From NCBI RefSeq assembly GCF_017114995.1, contig NZ_JABXKL010000063.1:1-46922 (forward strand): 46,922 bases of DNA, written 5' to 3'. This DNA comes from Nostoc sp. NMS9. GTDB taxonomy: Bacteria; Cyanobacteriota; Cyanobacteriia; Cyanobacteriales; Nostocaceae. Positions 27,201 through 35,514 of the stretch are shown here, piece after piece (within the stretch, counting starts at the first letter, position 1; every line of letters begins with the position of its first letter). The translations under genes and the position numbers were made by a program. A model generated the notes under the pieces. It had not been told where the DNA came from. It worked only from the letters and a program-made list of their open reading frames with translations, and made no database searches.

Positions 27201-29722
27201 GTGACAACACATTTGAACTCAATGAAGATATTACTGTTATCCTGAGTAACCCCAACCTCACAACTGCGCCAGCAAATTCCACAATTACTAACAGTTTGGC
27301 TACAGTAAACATCATCAACGATGATAGCCAACCAACTATCAGCATCTCGGATGTCTCTGTTACTGAAAACAACACGGGTACAACAACTAACGCTAACTTT
27401 ACTATCAGTCTTTCTAATCCTAGTTATCAGCAGGTTACTGTAAATTATAACACTAGTAATGGCACTGCTCAAGTTGCTGACTCTGATTACAACTCTGCTT
27501 TTGGGACGATTACTTTCAATCCTGGCGAAATCAGTAAAACCCTTAGCATTGGTGTTGTAGGCGATAACAAATTTGAAACCGACGAGATATTTTCTGTCAA
27601 TCTTTTGGGTGCGACAAATGCCGCGATCGCAGATAGTTTAGGAGTTGCTACCATCATCAACGATGATAACCAACCAACTATCAGTATCTCGGATGTTTCA
27701 GTTACTGAAGGCAACACAGGTGCAACAACTAATGCTAACTTTACTATCACTCTCTCCAATGCCAGTTATCAGCAAGTTACTGTAAATTACAACACGAGTG
27801 ATGGTACTGCTCAAGTTGCTAACTCTGATTACAATTCGGCTTTAGGGACGATTACTTTCAATCCTGGTGAAACTAGCAAAGTTATTAGTATTGGCGTCAT
27901 CGGCGATAACCAAACTGAAACTGACGAGACATTTTCTGTCAATCTTTTGGGTGCGACAAATGGCGCAATTACTGATAGTTTAGGAGTTGCTACCATCATC
28001 AATGATGACAACCAACCAACTATCACTATCTCAGATGTTTCAGTTACTGAAGGTAACACAGGTACAACAACTAATGCTAACTTTACTATCAGTCTTTCTA
28101 ATCCTAGTTCTCAACAGATTACTGTAAATTTCAACACCAGTGATGGTGCTGCTGAAGTTGCTGACTCTGATTACAACTCTGCTTCCGGGACAATTACTTT
28201 CAATCCTGGCGAAACTAGCAAAACTCTTAGCATTGGTGTTATAGGCGATAATAAAACTGAAACTGACGAGACATTTTCTGTCAATCTTTTGGGTGCGACA
28301 AATGGCGCAATTACTGATAGTTTAGGAGTTGCTACCATCATCAATGATGACAACCAACCAACTATCACTATCTCAGATGTTTCAGTTACTGAAGGTAACA
28401 CAGGTACAACAACTAATGCTAACTTTACTATCAGTCTTTCTAATCCTAGTTCTCAGCAAGTTACTGTAAATTTCAACACGAGTGATGGCACTGCCCAAAT
28501 TGCTGACTCTGATTACAATTCGGCTTTAGGGACGATTACTTTCAATCCTGGTGAAACCAGTAAAACCCTTAGCATTGGTGTTGTAGGCGATAACAAATTT
28601 GAAGCTGACGAGACATTTTCCGTCAATCTTTTGGGTGCTACAAATGCCGCGATCGCAGATAGCTTAGGAGTTGCTAGCATCATCAACGATGATAACCAAC
28701 CAACTATCAGCATCTCAGATGTTTCAATTACCGAAGGCAATACAGGCACAACAAATAATGCTAACTTTATTATTACTCTCTCCAATGCCAGTTATCAACA
28801 AGTTACTGTAAATTACAACACGAGTGATGGTACTGCTCAAGTTGCTGACTCTGATTACAATTCGGCTTTAGGGACGATTACTTTCAATCCTGGCGAAACT
28901 AGCAAAACTCTTAGTATTGGAGTCATCGGCGATAACCAAACTGAAGCCAACGAGACATTTTCTGTCAATCTTTCAGGTGAGACAAATGCGACGATAGCAG
29001 ATAGTTTAGGAGTTGCTACCATCATTGATGATGACAACCCAACAACTGTCAGTATCTCGGATGTCTCAATTGCTGAAGGTAACACAGGCACAACAACTAA
29101 TGCTAACTTTCTCGTCACTCTCTCCGCACCGAGTTTACAGCAGGTTACTGTAAATTACAACACTACTGATGGCACTGCTAAAGTTTCTGACTCTGATTAC
29201 AATTCTGCTTCTGGGACAATCGTTTTCAATCCTGGTGAAACTAGCAAAGTTATTAGTATTGGTGTCATAGGTGATCAAAAAGCTGAAACCAACGAGACAT
29301 TTTCTGTCAATCTCTTCGGTGCTACAAACACCACGATTACTGATAGCTTGGGAGTGGCTACTATCATAAATGATGACCAACCCCCAGCCATCAGCATTGC
29401 AGATGTGTTAGTCAAAGAAGGCACCACAGGAATGACAACTAATGCTAATTTTGTCGTCACCCTCTCTAATGAATTCTATCAACCGATAGTCGTAAATTAC
29501 AGTACAAGTGATGGGACTGCTAAAGAATCTGACTCGGATTACAATTTTGGGTTGGGGACAATTGTTTTCAACCCTGGCGAAACTAGCAAAGTTATTAGTA
29601 TTGGCGTCAGAGGTGATAATAAAGTTGAACCCAATGAAACATTTTTTGTCAATATCTATGGTGCAGCAAATGCCATATTTAATAATAATCAAGGAGTTGG
29701 CACAATCAAGAATGATGACTAA
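24251..29722 (+). CDS. giant DUF4347 / beta-helix / Calx-beta surface protein
   Basis: 1823 residues from the ATG at 24251 (AAGG about 10 bases upstream); an in-frame ATG at 24161 would add 30 residues. Order: DUF4347 at about residues 25-180 (IHIVSHGSVG, LLYGCDVASG), a region common to large cyanobacterial exported proteins. Next comes a jelly-roll-like stretch, then a right-handed beta-helix at about 400-780 built of 'GGGIYSSN.TVSNSTLSGNTA' coils. Two divergent Calx-beta domains (about 780-1026) are followed by seven near-identical 114-residue Calx-beta repeats to the end. Each repeat carries SDGTA..SDSDYNSA, NPGETSK and INDD motifs typical of calcium binding. There is no classical signal peptide, PEP-CTERM or RTX tail. 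It is probably an adhesin or matrix protein. Confidence 0.85.
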   Translation: MIKLPENHYPKTRNKSTIKLLEASTNIVFIDPKVIDYQSLVSGIALGSEVVILDPNRDGLAQITEFLAKRESNSVQSIHIVSHGSVGSLQLGSINFSLSNLDSYKNQLQKWASALTEKADILLYGCDVASGEGTKFVQQISRITGADVAASNNKTGSAALGGDWDLEVKTGKIETSLAFQSQVIQAYKSILPASFTGTYSQNFDTLAASGTSIAWTNDSTISGWYATRTNYITGTGSNNTGGLYSFGSANNADRALGSVASGTTGAIYYGLRLQNNTGSAITKLQVSYTGEQWRNGGNTSQQQLKFSYQTGLTLTSLTTGTWTPVTSLDFTGPIATANAGALNGNQSANQTVITPVIFNLATPIANGEEIILRWEDIDNGNNDHGLAIDDVSVKLNNTTYIVTNTNDSGAGSLRQAIINANNDPGIETIIFDTTGIFGDATPDTITLTSGQLSITEGVIIQGTGANKLTISGNNASRVFNATASFSIDGLKITGGNAGNNNGGGINSNSDVTVSNSTLSGNTANSSGGGIYSSSVTVSNSIISGNTANSNGGGIYSTTSATVSNSTLSGNTASNRGGGIYSSNTTISNSTFSGNTANDNGGGIFSSTLLTISNSTISSNTAKNSGGGIYTSNATVSNSTIFENTADSDNNGTGNGGGIFRSGGTVSISNSIIAGNIDRGNQGPDISGINFNGNAYNLIGNLAGKSSGTLGTGTDIINPNPGLKPLGDYGGSTQTHALSFSSPARNAGDPAYSGGLTTDQRGTDFNRIESGKIDIGAFEYVLPKVSFGAATYNATEDSTATTVTIPVTLDASPETAVTIPIVVRNTSTATSGNDYTFSPTTISFAAGATGSNLTKLITFTINPDDLPENAETVVLNFGTLTGADLGTITETTLNIAANDSIQYAISTPTSTLIEGNSGTQAVSFTVTRSGGIGVASTVNYAFNGAAIFGSDYNNIQVTGGGSAASGTLSFAVGETTKTITADVLGDNTFELNEDITVILSNPNLTTAPANSTITNSLATVNIINDDSQPTISISDVSVTENNTGTTTNANFTISLSNPSYQQVTVNYNTSNGTAQVADSDYNSAFGTITFNPGEISKTLSIGVVGDNKFETDEIFSVNLLGATNAAIADSLGVATIINDDNQPTISISDVSVTEGNTGATTNANFTITLSNASYQQVTVNYNTSDGTAQVANSDYNSALGTITFNPGETSKVISIGVIGDNQTETDETFSVNLLGATNGAITDSLGVATIINDDNQPTITISDVSVTEGNTGTTTNANFTISLSNPSSQQITVNFNTSDGAAEVADSDYNSASGTITFNPGETSKTLSIGVIGDNKTETDETFSVNLLGATNGAITDSLGVATIINDDNQPTITISDVSVTEGNTGTTTNANFTISLSNPSSQQVTVNFNTSDGTAQIADSDYNSALGTITFNPGETSKTLSIGVVGDNKFEADETFSVNLLGATNAAIADSLGVASIINDDNQPTISISDVSITEGNTGTTNNANFIITLSNASYQQVTVNYNTSDGTAQVADSDYNSALGTITFNPGETSKTLSIGVIGDNQTEANETFSVNLSGETNATIADSLGVATIIDDDNPTTVSISDVSIAEGNTGTTTNANFLVTLSAPSLQQVTVNYNTTDGTAKVSDSDYNSASGTIVFNPGETSKVISIGVIGDQKAETNETFSVNLFGATNTTITDSLGVATIINDDQPPAISIADVLVKEGTTGMTTNANFVVTLSNEFYQPIVVNYSTSDGTAKESDSDYNFGLGTIVFNPGETSKVISIGVRGDNKVEPNETFFVNIYGAANAIFNNNQGVGTIKNDD
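27329..29722 (+). repeat. seven tandem 342-bp Calx-beta units
   Basis: Units begin at 27329, 27671, 28013, 28355, 28697, 29039 and 29381. Each is exactly 342 bp (114 codons), the last including the stop codon. Units 28013 and 28355 are nearly identical at the DNA level; the outer units are more diverged. This pattern points to recent unit duplication by recombination in the middle of the array. Confidence 0.92.
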
Positions 29723-30016
29723 TCGTTATTGAATAGAACATTAGCGATCGCTGCAATTATCCCAGTCCAGATAGCCGTTGGGAAAATACTTGTATTATAA
29801 GTTGCAGCTTATTACTTTTTGTAACCAACTCTATTGTAAATAAAGTATTAATTGTAACTAATTTTTTACTTAGATAGAGTTGGACTAGCATTTTAAAATC
29901 CAGGATTAAGCCATTATCAAAAAAATTTATCCTAAAATCAAATATTCAGTAAATTTACGTATGCGGATTGAAGTCTTCTCAATGAATAGTAGAATTAGCC
30001 CATACAGGAGAAGACT

Positions 30017-30481
30017 GTGACGCTCTTAAATGAAGCTCAAGTAGAGCAACTAAAGGAAATAACCACACGCTTGCGACAAGTAAGACAAGAAAAATCTATC
30101 CGCATAGAAGAAATAGCCTCTCAGACAATGCTTCGAGTAGGTATTTTGCAAGCTTTAGAAGAAGATCGATTTGAAGAATTGCCTGAGCCAATTTTTCTTC
30201 AAGGATTCATCCGTCGTTATGGAGATGCTTTAGGGCTGGATGGAAATGCTTTATCGTACAGCCTTGTAACTAATATTGTCTGTCAAGACTCCAAAAATGC
30301 TCGTAATAATTCAGACAACAAACAAAATACATACATACCTCTTATTCTGACCTATATTTTATTATTGGTCGGTGCATCTGCTGGTCTTCTTCATATACTT
30401 AATCCACAGCTTACAGCTGAATCCCTGACTCCAGAAGACAATAATCAACAGTCAATAGTCAGCAATCAGACTAACAAATGA
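30017..30481 (+). CDS. RodZ-like helix-turn-helix membrane protein
   Basis: 154 residues. The N-terminal HTH_25 domain (about 12-82: LRQVRQEKSIRIEEIASQTML, RVGILQALEEDRFEELPEP, FLQGFIRRYGDALGLD) is the RodZ cytoplasmic domain, which in rod-shaped bacteria links MreB to the membrane. One membrane helix follows at 106-126. The usual periplasmic DUF4115 domain is missing; only about 28 polar residues come after the helix. It starts with GTG at 30017, supported by CAGGAG 6 bases upstream. It may be a short cell-shape factor or a membrane-bound regulator. Confidence 0.75.
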   Translation: MTLLNEAQVEQLKEITTRLRQVRQEKSIRIEEIASQTMLRVGILQALEEDRFEELPEPIFLQGFIRRYGDALGLDGNALSYSLVTNIVCQDSKNARNNSDNKQNTYIPLILTYILLLVGASAGLLHILNPQLTAESLTPEDNNQQSIVSNQTNK

Positions 30482-30740
30482 CCAAAAACATAAAGGGAGT
30501 GGAGAGACGCGATTAATCGCGTCTCTACCGAGTATCTCTACCGAGTAAAAGAAAAGAATTAATAACCAATGACAAATGACCAATGACTCTCAGGAGTGCT
30601 GAGTGCTGAGTGGGGAATCTCACTTTTTTACTCAGAACAGAGAACGGACTAAACGCCCCGTTAGCGCAGCCTCTCCTAGAGAAGAAAGCTAACAGAACTG
30701 TTTTGCCCAATGACCAATGACCAATGACAAATGACAATTT
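30482..30740. repeat. repeat cluster with a 24-bp perfect palindrome
   Basis: The palindrome at 30503-30526 (arms AGAGACGCGATT/AATCGCGTCTCT) is a frequent Nostoc hairpin and could terminate the RodZ-like gene. A duplicated TATCTCTACCGAGTA unit, CAATGAC/AAATGAC heptamers (30566-30590 and 30709-30736) and a GCGCAGCCTCTCCTAGAGAAG module follow. No gene is present. Confidence 0.75.
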
Positions 30741-32201
30741 TCAAGATATTTGCGGTTTACGCAGATGCCAAGTAGTAGATTGTTCATAAGCATAAGCTAC
30801 CTGAAACAGTTGCTCTTCTCGCAACACATTGCCAATTAGCTGTAATCCTATCGGTAGCCCTTGTTCGTCAAAACCACATGGCAAACTTAAACTAGGTAAA
30901 CCAGCAAGATTCACAGGAATAGTCATCAAGTCATTTAAATACATACTCAAAGGGTCAGTAGTTTTTTCCCCTGCTTTGAATGCTGTAGTGGGAGATGTGG
31001 GACAAACTAACACATCAACCGCGCCAAAAGCCTTTTCAAAGTCTTGCTTAATCAAGGTGCGGACTTTTTGCGCTTTCAGGTAGTAGGCGTCATAATAGCC
31101 AGCCGAGAGGGCGTAAGTGCCAATCATAATCCGGCGTTTGACTTCTGTACCGAAACCGGCTGCACGGGTACGAGTGTACATTGATAGCAGGTTATCTGCA
31201 TCAGGAGCGCGATACCCATATTTAACGCCATCGTAACGAGCTAGGTTTGCTGATGCTTCTGATGGGGCGATGATGTAGTAGGTGGGTAAGCCATAGCGAA
31301 AGCGGGGACAAGAAATTATATGAATTTCCGCTCCTAGACTTTGTAGTTGATCTACTGCTTTGGTAACAGCTTGTTCCACTACAGAGTCTAAACCTTCACC
31401 AAAAGTTTCTTTAATGATACCAATTCTTAGCTGACCTCTGGGTTTGAAGTTTGGTTTTAAGCTAGCAGCATAGTTGGGAATGGCAACCTTCAGGCTGGTA
31501 GAATCTTTGGGATCGTAACCTGCGATCGCACTTAATAATATTGCGGCATCTTCTACCGTATTTCCAAATGGGCCAATTTGATCCAAAGATGAAGCGTAAG
31601 CCACCAAACCATAACGAGAAACCAAACCATAAGTAGGTTTCATTCCCACCACACCGCAGAAAGATGCAGGTTGCCGAATCGAACCACCAGTATCAGAACC
31701 GAGAGCAACTACACATTCTTGAGCCGCCACCGCCGCCGCCGAACCCCCCGAAGAACCACCTGGAACTCGTGACAAATCCCAAGGATTAGCCGTGACTTGA
31801 TAGGCAGAGTTTTCTGTGGAACTACCCATTGCAAACTCATCCAAGTTGGTTTTGCCTACCATTACTGCCCCAGCATCTGCCAGTTTTTGCGTCGCTGTTG
31901 ATTCATAAGGCGGCACGAAATTTTCCAAAATCCGGGAGGCGCAGGTGGTAGGAATCCCCTTGGTACACATATTGTCCTTGATACCCACAGGAATGCCCGC
32001 TAGCAGCCCAATTTCTTCTCCGGCAGCAATTTTGGTATCCACAGCACCCGCCTGCTCTAATGCCCGATCTGCCGTCACACATAAAAAGCTGTGCAATTTC
32101 GGCTCTAACGCTTGAATGCGCTCTAAAGCTTCTTGGGTAATTTCAACGGCAGAACGTTCTTTTTTAACCAGCTGTTGGTGCAACTCGCGGATGGATGCCA
32201 T
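30741..32201 (-). CDS. gatA: Asp-tRNA(Asn)/Glu-tRNA(Gln) amidotransferase subunit A
   Basis: 486 residues, standard GatA length. An amidase-signature enzyme whose Ser-cisSer-Lys triad is visible. The Lys lies in GIPVGIKDNMCTKG, and the Ser-rich loop is PGGSSGGSAAAVAA followed by GSDTGGSIRQPASFCG. GatA releases ammonia from glutamine for GatB to convert Glu-tRNA(Gln), and in some species Asp-tRNA(Asn), to the correct aminoacyl-tRNA. gatB and gatC are not adjacent, as is normal in cyanobacteria. The start at 32201 (MASIRELHQQL) is the family N-terminus. It is divergent from dnaE-C. Confidence 0.95.
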   Translation of the reverse strand: MASIRELHQQLVKKERSAVEITQEALERIQALEPKLHSFLCVTADRALEQAGAVDTKIAAGEEIGLLAGIPVGIKDNMCTKGIPTTCASRILENFVPPYESTATQKLADAGAVMVGKTNLDEFAMGSSTENSAYQVTANPWDLSRVPGGSSGGSAAAVAAQECVVALGSDTGGSIRQPASFCGVVGMKPTYGLVSRYGLVAYASSLDQIGPFGNTVEDAAILLSAIAGYDPKDSTSLKVAIPNYAASLKPNFKPRGQLRIGIIKETFGEGLDSVVEQAVTKAVDQLQSLGAEIHIISCPRFRYGLPTYYIIAPSEASANLARYDGVKYGYRAPDADNLLSMYTRTRAAGFGTEVKRRIMIGTYALSAGYYDAYYLKAQKVRTLIKQDFEKAFGAVDVLVCPTSPTTAFKAGEKTTDPLSMYLNDLMTIPVNLAGLPSLSLPCGFDEQGLPIGLQLIGNVLREEQLFQVAYAYEQSTTWHLRKPQIS

Positions 32202-32551
32202 GATTGCTCTCTTTGTGACTCAAGTCATTGATTCTAGTACATATTGGTCAAAATTGGGTATTGATTATTGGGCTTTGGGCATGGCTTATTCTCCTCTGCT
32301 TGCCATTCCCCATTCATCTGAATAAGCGGATTAATATGTATTGAAATGTGTTTAATAAGTTTTGAAAAACAGCAAATACATGGCTATCAACCATCTATTG
32401 AATAGTTTGCCAAAGTTTTCATATATATTGGCTACTTTTGTGTAAGAGTATAGCAGTGTTTTCTAATGATATAATTTTGTATTACAACCTTCTTAATACT
32501 ACAAAAATTATAATTTTATCAATTCCACAAAATTTTTCGAGGTAAGGTAGG
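32202..32551. other. divergent promoter region of gatA and dnaE-C
   Basis: An AT-rich 350-bp stretch with no gene. Near 32265-32310 there are TTGGGC / CCATTCCCC-like short repeat words. Promoter elements cannot be assigned with confidence. Confidence 0.4.
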
Positions 32552-33904
32552 ATGATAAAAATAGCCACACGTAAATATTTAGGCAAACAAAATGTTTATG
32601 ACATTGGGGTTGAGCGTGACCATAATTTTGCAATTAAAAATGGCTTAATAGCTGCTAATTGTTTCAATAAATCCCATTCCACAGCCTATGGTTATGTAAC
32701 TTATCAAACAGCATATTTAAAAGCTAATTACCCATTGGAATATATGGCAGCGCTGTTAACGGCTAACAGTGGTGATACCGATAAGGTACAGAGATACATT
32801 ACTAACTGTACAAATATGGGGATTTCCATAGATCCGCCAGATATTAATCGTTCTGGTGTTGATTTTACGCCAACGGCAGGCAAGATTCTGTTTGGATTTT
32901 CGGCGGTGCGTAACGTGGGACAAAATGCGATCGCCTGTATTTTGGAGGCGAGAAATGAGACAGGAGAGTTTAAAACACTCGCTGATTTTTGCGATCGCGT
33001 GGATTTGCGTGCAGTTAACCGCCGCACTCTAGAGTCGCTGATTTATTGTGGAGCCTTTGACAAAATTGAACCCAACCGCCAACAGTTAATTAACGACTCA
33101 GAATTAGTGTATGATTGGGCACAATCTCGCGCGAAAGATAGAGCTAGTGGTCAAGGGAATCTATTTGATTTATTGGGCGACGGCTTTTCTTCGACTCAGA
33201 ATAAAAGAGCAAGTAATGCCTTTGAAACTGCTCCAAAATCTAAACCTATAATGGATTTTACTGCCCAGGAAAAATTACAAAAGGAGAAAGAATTACTAGG
33301 CTTTTATGTATCAGATCATCCCCTGAAATCCTTACGACAAATAGCACCACTTTTGACACCAATTAACCTTTCGCAACTAGCAGATCAAAGAGAAGAAACG
33401 AGGCTTTGTGCAGTTGTCATGTTAAATAACGTGAAAAAAGTGGTGACAAAAAAAGGCGATCAGATGGCAATCTTGCAAATAGAAGACCTAACTACACAAT
33501 CAGAAGCTATAGTTTTTCCTAAAACTTATGAACGCATTAGTTCCATACTCCAAGTTGATACGAGATTGATTATTTGGGGAAAAGTAGATCGACGTGACGA
33601 GCAAACTCAATTTATTCTCGAAGATGCAGAACCAGTGGAAACAGTACAAATGGTGATGGTGGAGTTAAATCCCCAGCAAGCAGGTAATATCGATTACTTA
33701 CATCACTTGAAAACAATTTTACAAGACCACTCAGTAGACAAAGAAAAGGCAAAAATGCCAGTGATTGGAATTATCCAAACTGAAACTTCTCGTAAGCTTG
33801 TTCGCTTGGGTTGGCAATTTTGTGTACAAGATTCTCGAATAACTGTTCAAGCCTTACAAAACGCCAGTTTTCATGCTCATATAAAATCGCTGACTGGTAG
33901 CTGA
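32552..33904 (+). CDS. dnaE: DNA polymerase III alpha subunit, C-terminal half with C-terminal split intein
   Basis: The first 36 residues (MIKIATRKYLGKQNVYDIGV, then ERDHNFAIKNGLIAAN; nt 32552-32659) are the C-terminal fragment of the cyanobacterial DnaE split intein. It differs by only a few residues from the well-known N. punctiforme one. The terminal Asn36 and the +1 Cys37 (CFNKSHS) needed for trans-splicing are present. The extein (residues 37-450) is the end of the replicative polymerase: fingers and helix-hairpin-helix (NVGQNAIACILEAR, DRVDLRAVNRRTLESL) and the OB-fold (RLCAVVMLNNVKKVVTKKGD). The N-terminal half with its intein part must lie elsewhere and join after translation. A GAGGTAAGGTAGG ribosome site precedes the ATG. 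Confidence 0.96.
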   Translation: MIKIATRKYLGKQNVYDIGVERDHNFAIKNGLIAANCFNKSHSTAYGYVTYQTAYLKANYPLEYMAALLTANSGDTDKVQRYITNCTNMGISIDPPDINRSGVDFTPTAGKILFGFSAVRNVGQNAIACILEARNETGEFKTLADFCDRVDLRAVNRRTLESLIYCGAFDKIEPNRQQLINDSELVYDWAQSRAKDRASGQGNLFDLLGDGFSSTQNKRASNAFETAPKSKPIMDFTAQEKLQKEKELLGFYVSDHPLKSLRQIAPLLTPINLSQLADQREETRLCAVVMLNNVKKVVTKKGDQMAILQIEDLTTQSEAIVFPKTYERISSILQVDTRLIIWGKVDRRDEQTQFILEDAEPVETVQMVMVELNPQQAGNIDYLHHLKTILQDHSVDKEKAKMPVIGIIQTETSRKLVRLGWQFCVQDSRITVQALQNASFHAHIKSLTGS

Positions 33905-34106
33905 GGCCAGGAGTGAAAAATCCACCAATACTGAAAAGCAACTTAAAAATTCATTTGATTGAACTGTCAACAGTAAATTGCCTTAAGTATTTAGGATTTT
34001 AATCGTTTTTTTAGTTACTTATGCGGATGATAATTTCCTTGAGGGAGTGGTATCTTTTTATGCTAATACCCTTAAGGCTGCGACCGGGGGAAGGAGTTAG
34101 AACTTG

Positions 34107-34703
34107 ATGATCGTCAACGAGCTACATAGATTTGTTTCATACTGTAAAAAAATTCAACCCCAAACTCACGAGGACATTCAAAAATTTTTTGAAGGAGTGA
34201 TATTATTTCCTTATGATAAGGAACTTCTATTGCAAGCTTATTTATTTCTGAATATTAAAGAATTGTTTCCCTCGTGCGCTGAATTGCTGTTATTTGAAAA
34301 GTCTCCAATTTCAGATTACACAGATTTAGGGAAGTGTGATTTTGTCTTCCTGACTTTTAAAGGTAGTCTGTTTTTAATTGAAACTAAGTTTATTGATACA
34401 GAAGCAACTGGAGCAACAGAACGAAAAAGAAGAAATAAGCATAGAAACAAGGTATTTGAGCAAGTTATTACTTTAAAAGGTCGATTTAGCGAATATTGGA
34501 ATATGAGGCTAGATCAATTAGAGTGCGGGGTTTTCACAACAGATGCAGAAGTTGCTTGGCGAGGAAATGGTGTGAATGTCACATCTAAATCAATATCTAT
34601 AGATAAGCTTGAACAATGGCGAAGAAGCTATCACAGTAGTGAAAAATTTTTATCTCATCAAGATGGGTCAAAGTTTGAGGAAAGGTTGAATTTGAAAGGT
34701 TGA
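34107..34703 (+). CDS. hypothetical protein with a PD-(D/E)XK-like motif
   Basis: 198 residues, no signal or membrane helix. A helical N-terminus is followed by DLGKCDFVFLTFKGSLFLIE and TKFID. The spacing of Asp78 and the Glu92-Thr-Lys94 triplet, each on a predicted strand, fits the core of PD-(D/E)XK nucleases, with a possible supporting Gln119 in the next helix (VFEQVITLKGRF). I do not recognise the family, and the motif alone does not prove nuclease activity. AAGGAG (34091-34096) lies 10 bases before the ATG at 34107; a TTG one codon earlier is less likely. It sits alone between dnaE-C and the converging oxidase operon. Confidence 0.65.
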   Translation: MIVNELHRFVSYCKKIQPQTHEDIQKFFEGVILFPYDKELLLQAYLFLNIKELFPSCAELLLFEKSPISDYTDLGKCDFVFLTFKGSLFLIETKFIDTEATGATERKRRNKHRNKVFEQVITLKGRFSEYWNMRLDQLECGVFTTDAEVAWRGNGVNVTSKSISIDKLEQWRRSYHSSEKFLSHQDGSKFEERLNLKG

Positions 34704-34817
34704 ACTAAGACCCAAATATAGTTATTACAGTAAATGGTGTATGGGGCATAAAAGTAATTAACAATGCCACATACACCAACCCAGAGAAATTATCTGGGTT
34801 TTCCTTCCCATCAATCT

Positions 34818-35420
34818 TTACTGCCAAACATAGATCAGGACAAACAAAATAATCCAGATAACATCGACGAAGTGCCAAAACAATGAGGTTGCATTTACGC
34901 CGTAGTGACCTGTATCGTAATTGCCAGGTAGGAAAGAACGTACCAAAATTATCAACTGCAACAAAATACCTGTGAAAACGTGCAAACCGTGGAAGCCTGT
35001 AAGCAGATAGAATGTACTACCAAATACCCCGGAGGTGAAACCAAAGGCGAGGCCGTTCCATTCAATCGCTTGACCAACTAAAAAGTAAGTTCCCATTGCC
35101 ATTGTTGCCAAGAGAAATAGGCGAAATTTCACTAAGTCATGGCGTTGCAGGGCACGTTCTGCTAAGTAAATTACAAAGCTACTAGCAACAAGAATTACTG
35201 TGTTGATTGCTGGTTCTTTTATTTCTAGTCCAGAAACACCAACTGGTAGCCAGTTAGGTGTTGTTGTTTTGTAGATGGCATATCCAGCGAAAAAACTTAA
35301 GAAGATGACGCTTTCTGACAGGAGGAAGACGATGAAGCCAAACATTTTGTTGCCTTCTTCGTCGTGGCTGTGTTCTGCGCTTGTATGGGGCAATTCATGG
35401 GAATTGATATAGCTGTCCAT
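34818..35420 (-). CDS. ctaE: terminal oxidase subunit III
   Basis: 200 residues with five hydrophobic segments, the short form of heme-copper oxidase subunit III. Landmarks are MFGFIVFLLSESVIFLSFFAGYA near the N-terminus with the conserved Glu, the LTGFHGLHVFTGILLQ segment with its His residues, and the C-terminal LFWHFVDVIWIILFVLIYVWQ. It is the last gene of the operon, 94 bp after ctaD. The gap contains a GCGGAGG-type repeat. It stabilises the catalytic subunit and may provide oxygen access; no redox centre is expected. Confidence 0.92.
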   Translation of the reverse strand: MDSYINSHELPHTSAEHSHDEEGNKMFGFIVFLLSESVIFLSFFAGYAIYKTTTPNWLPVGVSGLEIKEPAINTVILVASSFVIYLAERALQRHDLVKFRLFLLATMAMGTYFLVGQAIEWNGLAFGFTSGVFGSTFYLLTGFHGLHVFTGILLQLIILVRSFLPGNYDTGHYGVNATSLFWHFVDVIWIILFVLIYVWQ

Positions 35421-35514
35421 TTTGGTTTTTGAGGGGGAGTTTGAAACGCAAAGGAACGCGGAGGGAAGCGCAGAGGTACGCGGAGGGTTTTTGCGTCTTC
35501 CCGATAGTTTGCGT

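Noticed and set aside
27329..29722. Regular 342-bp repeats that might suggest a CRISPR-like or satellite array
   Set aside because: The units are in one open frame and encode Calx-beta domains; unit size and the absence of spacers exclude CRISPR.
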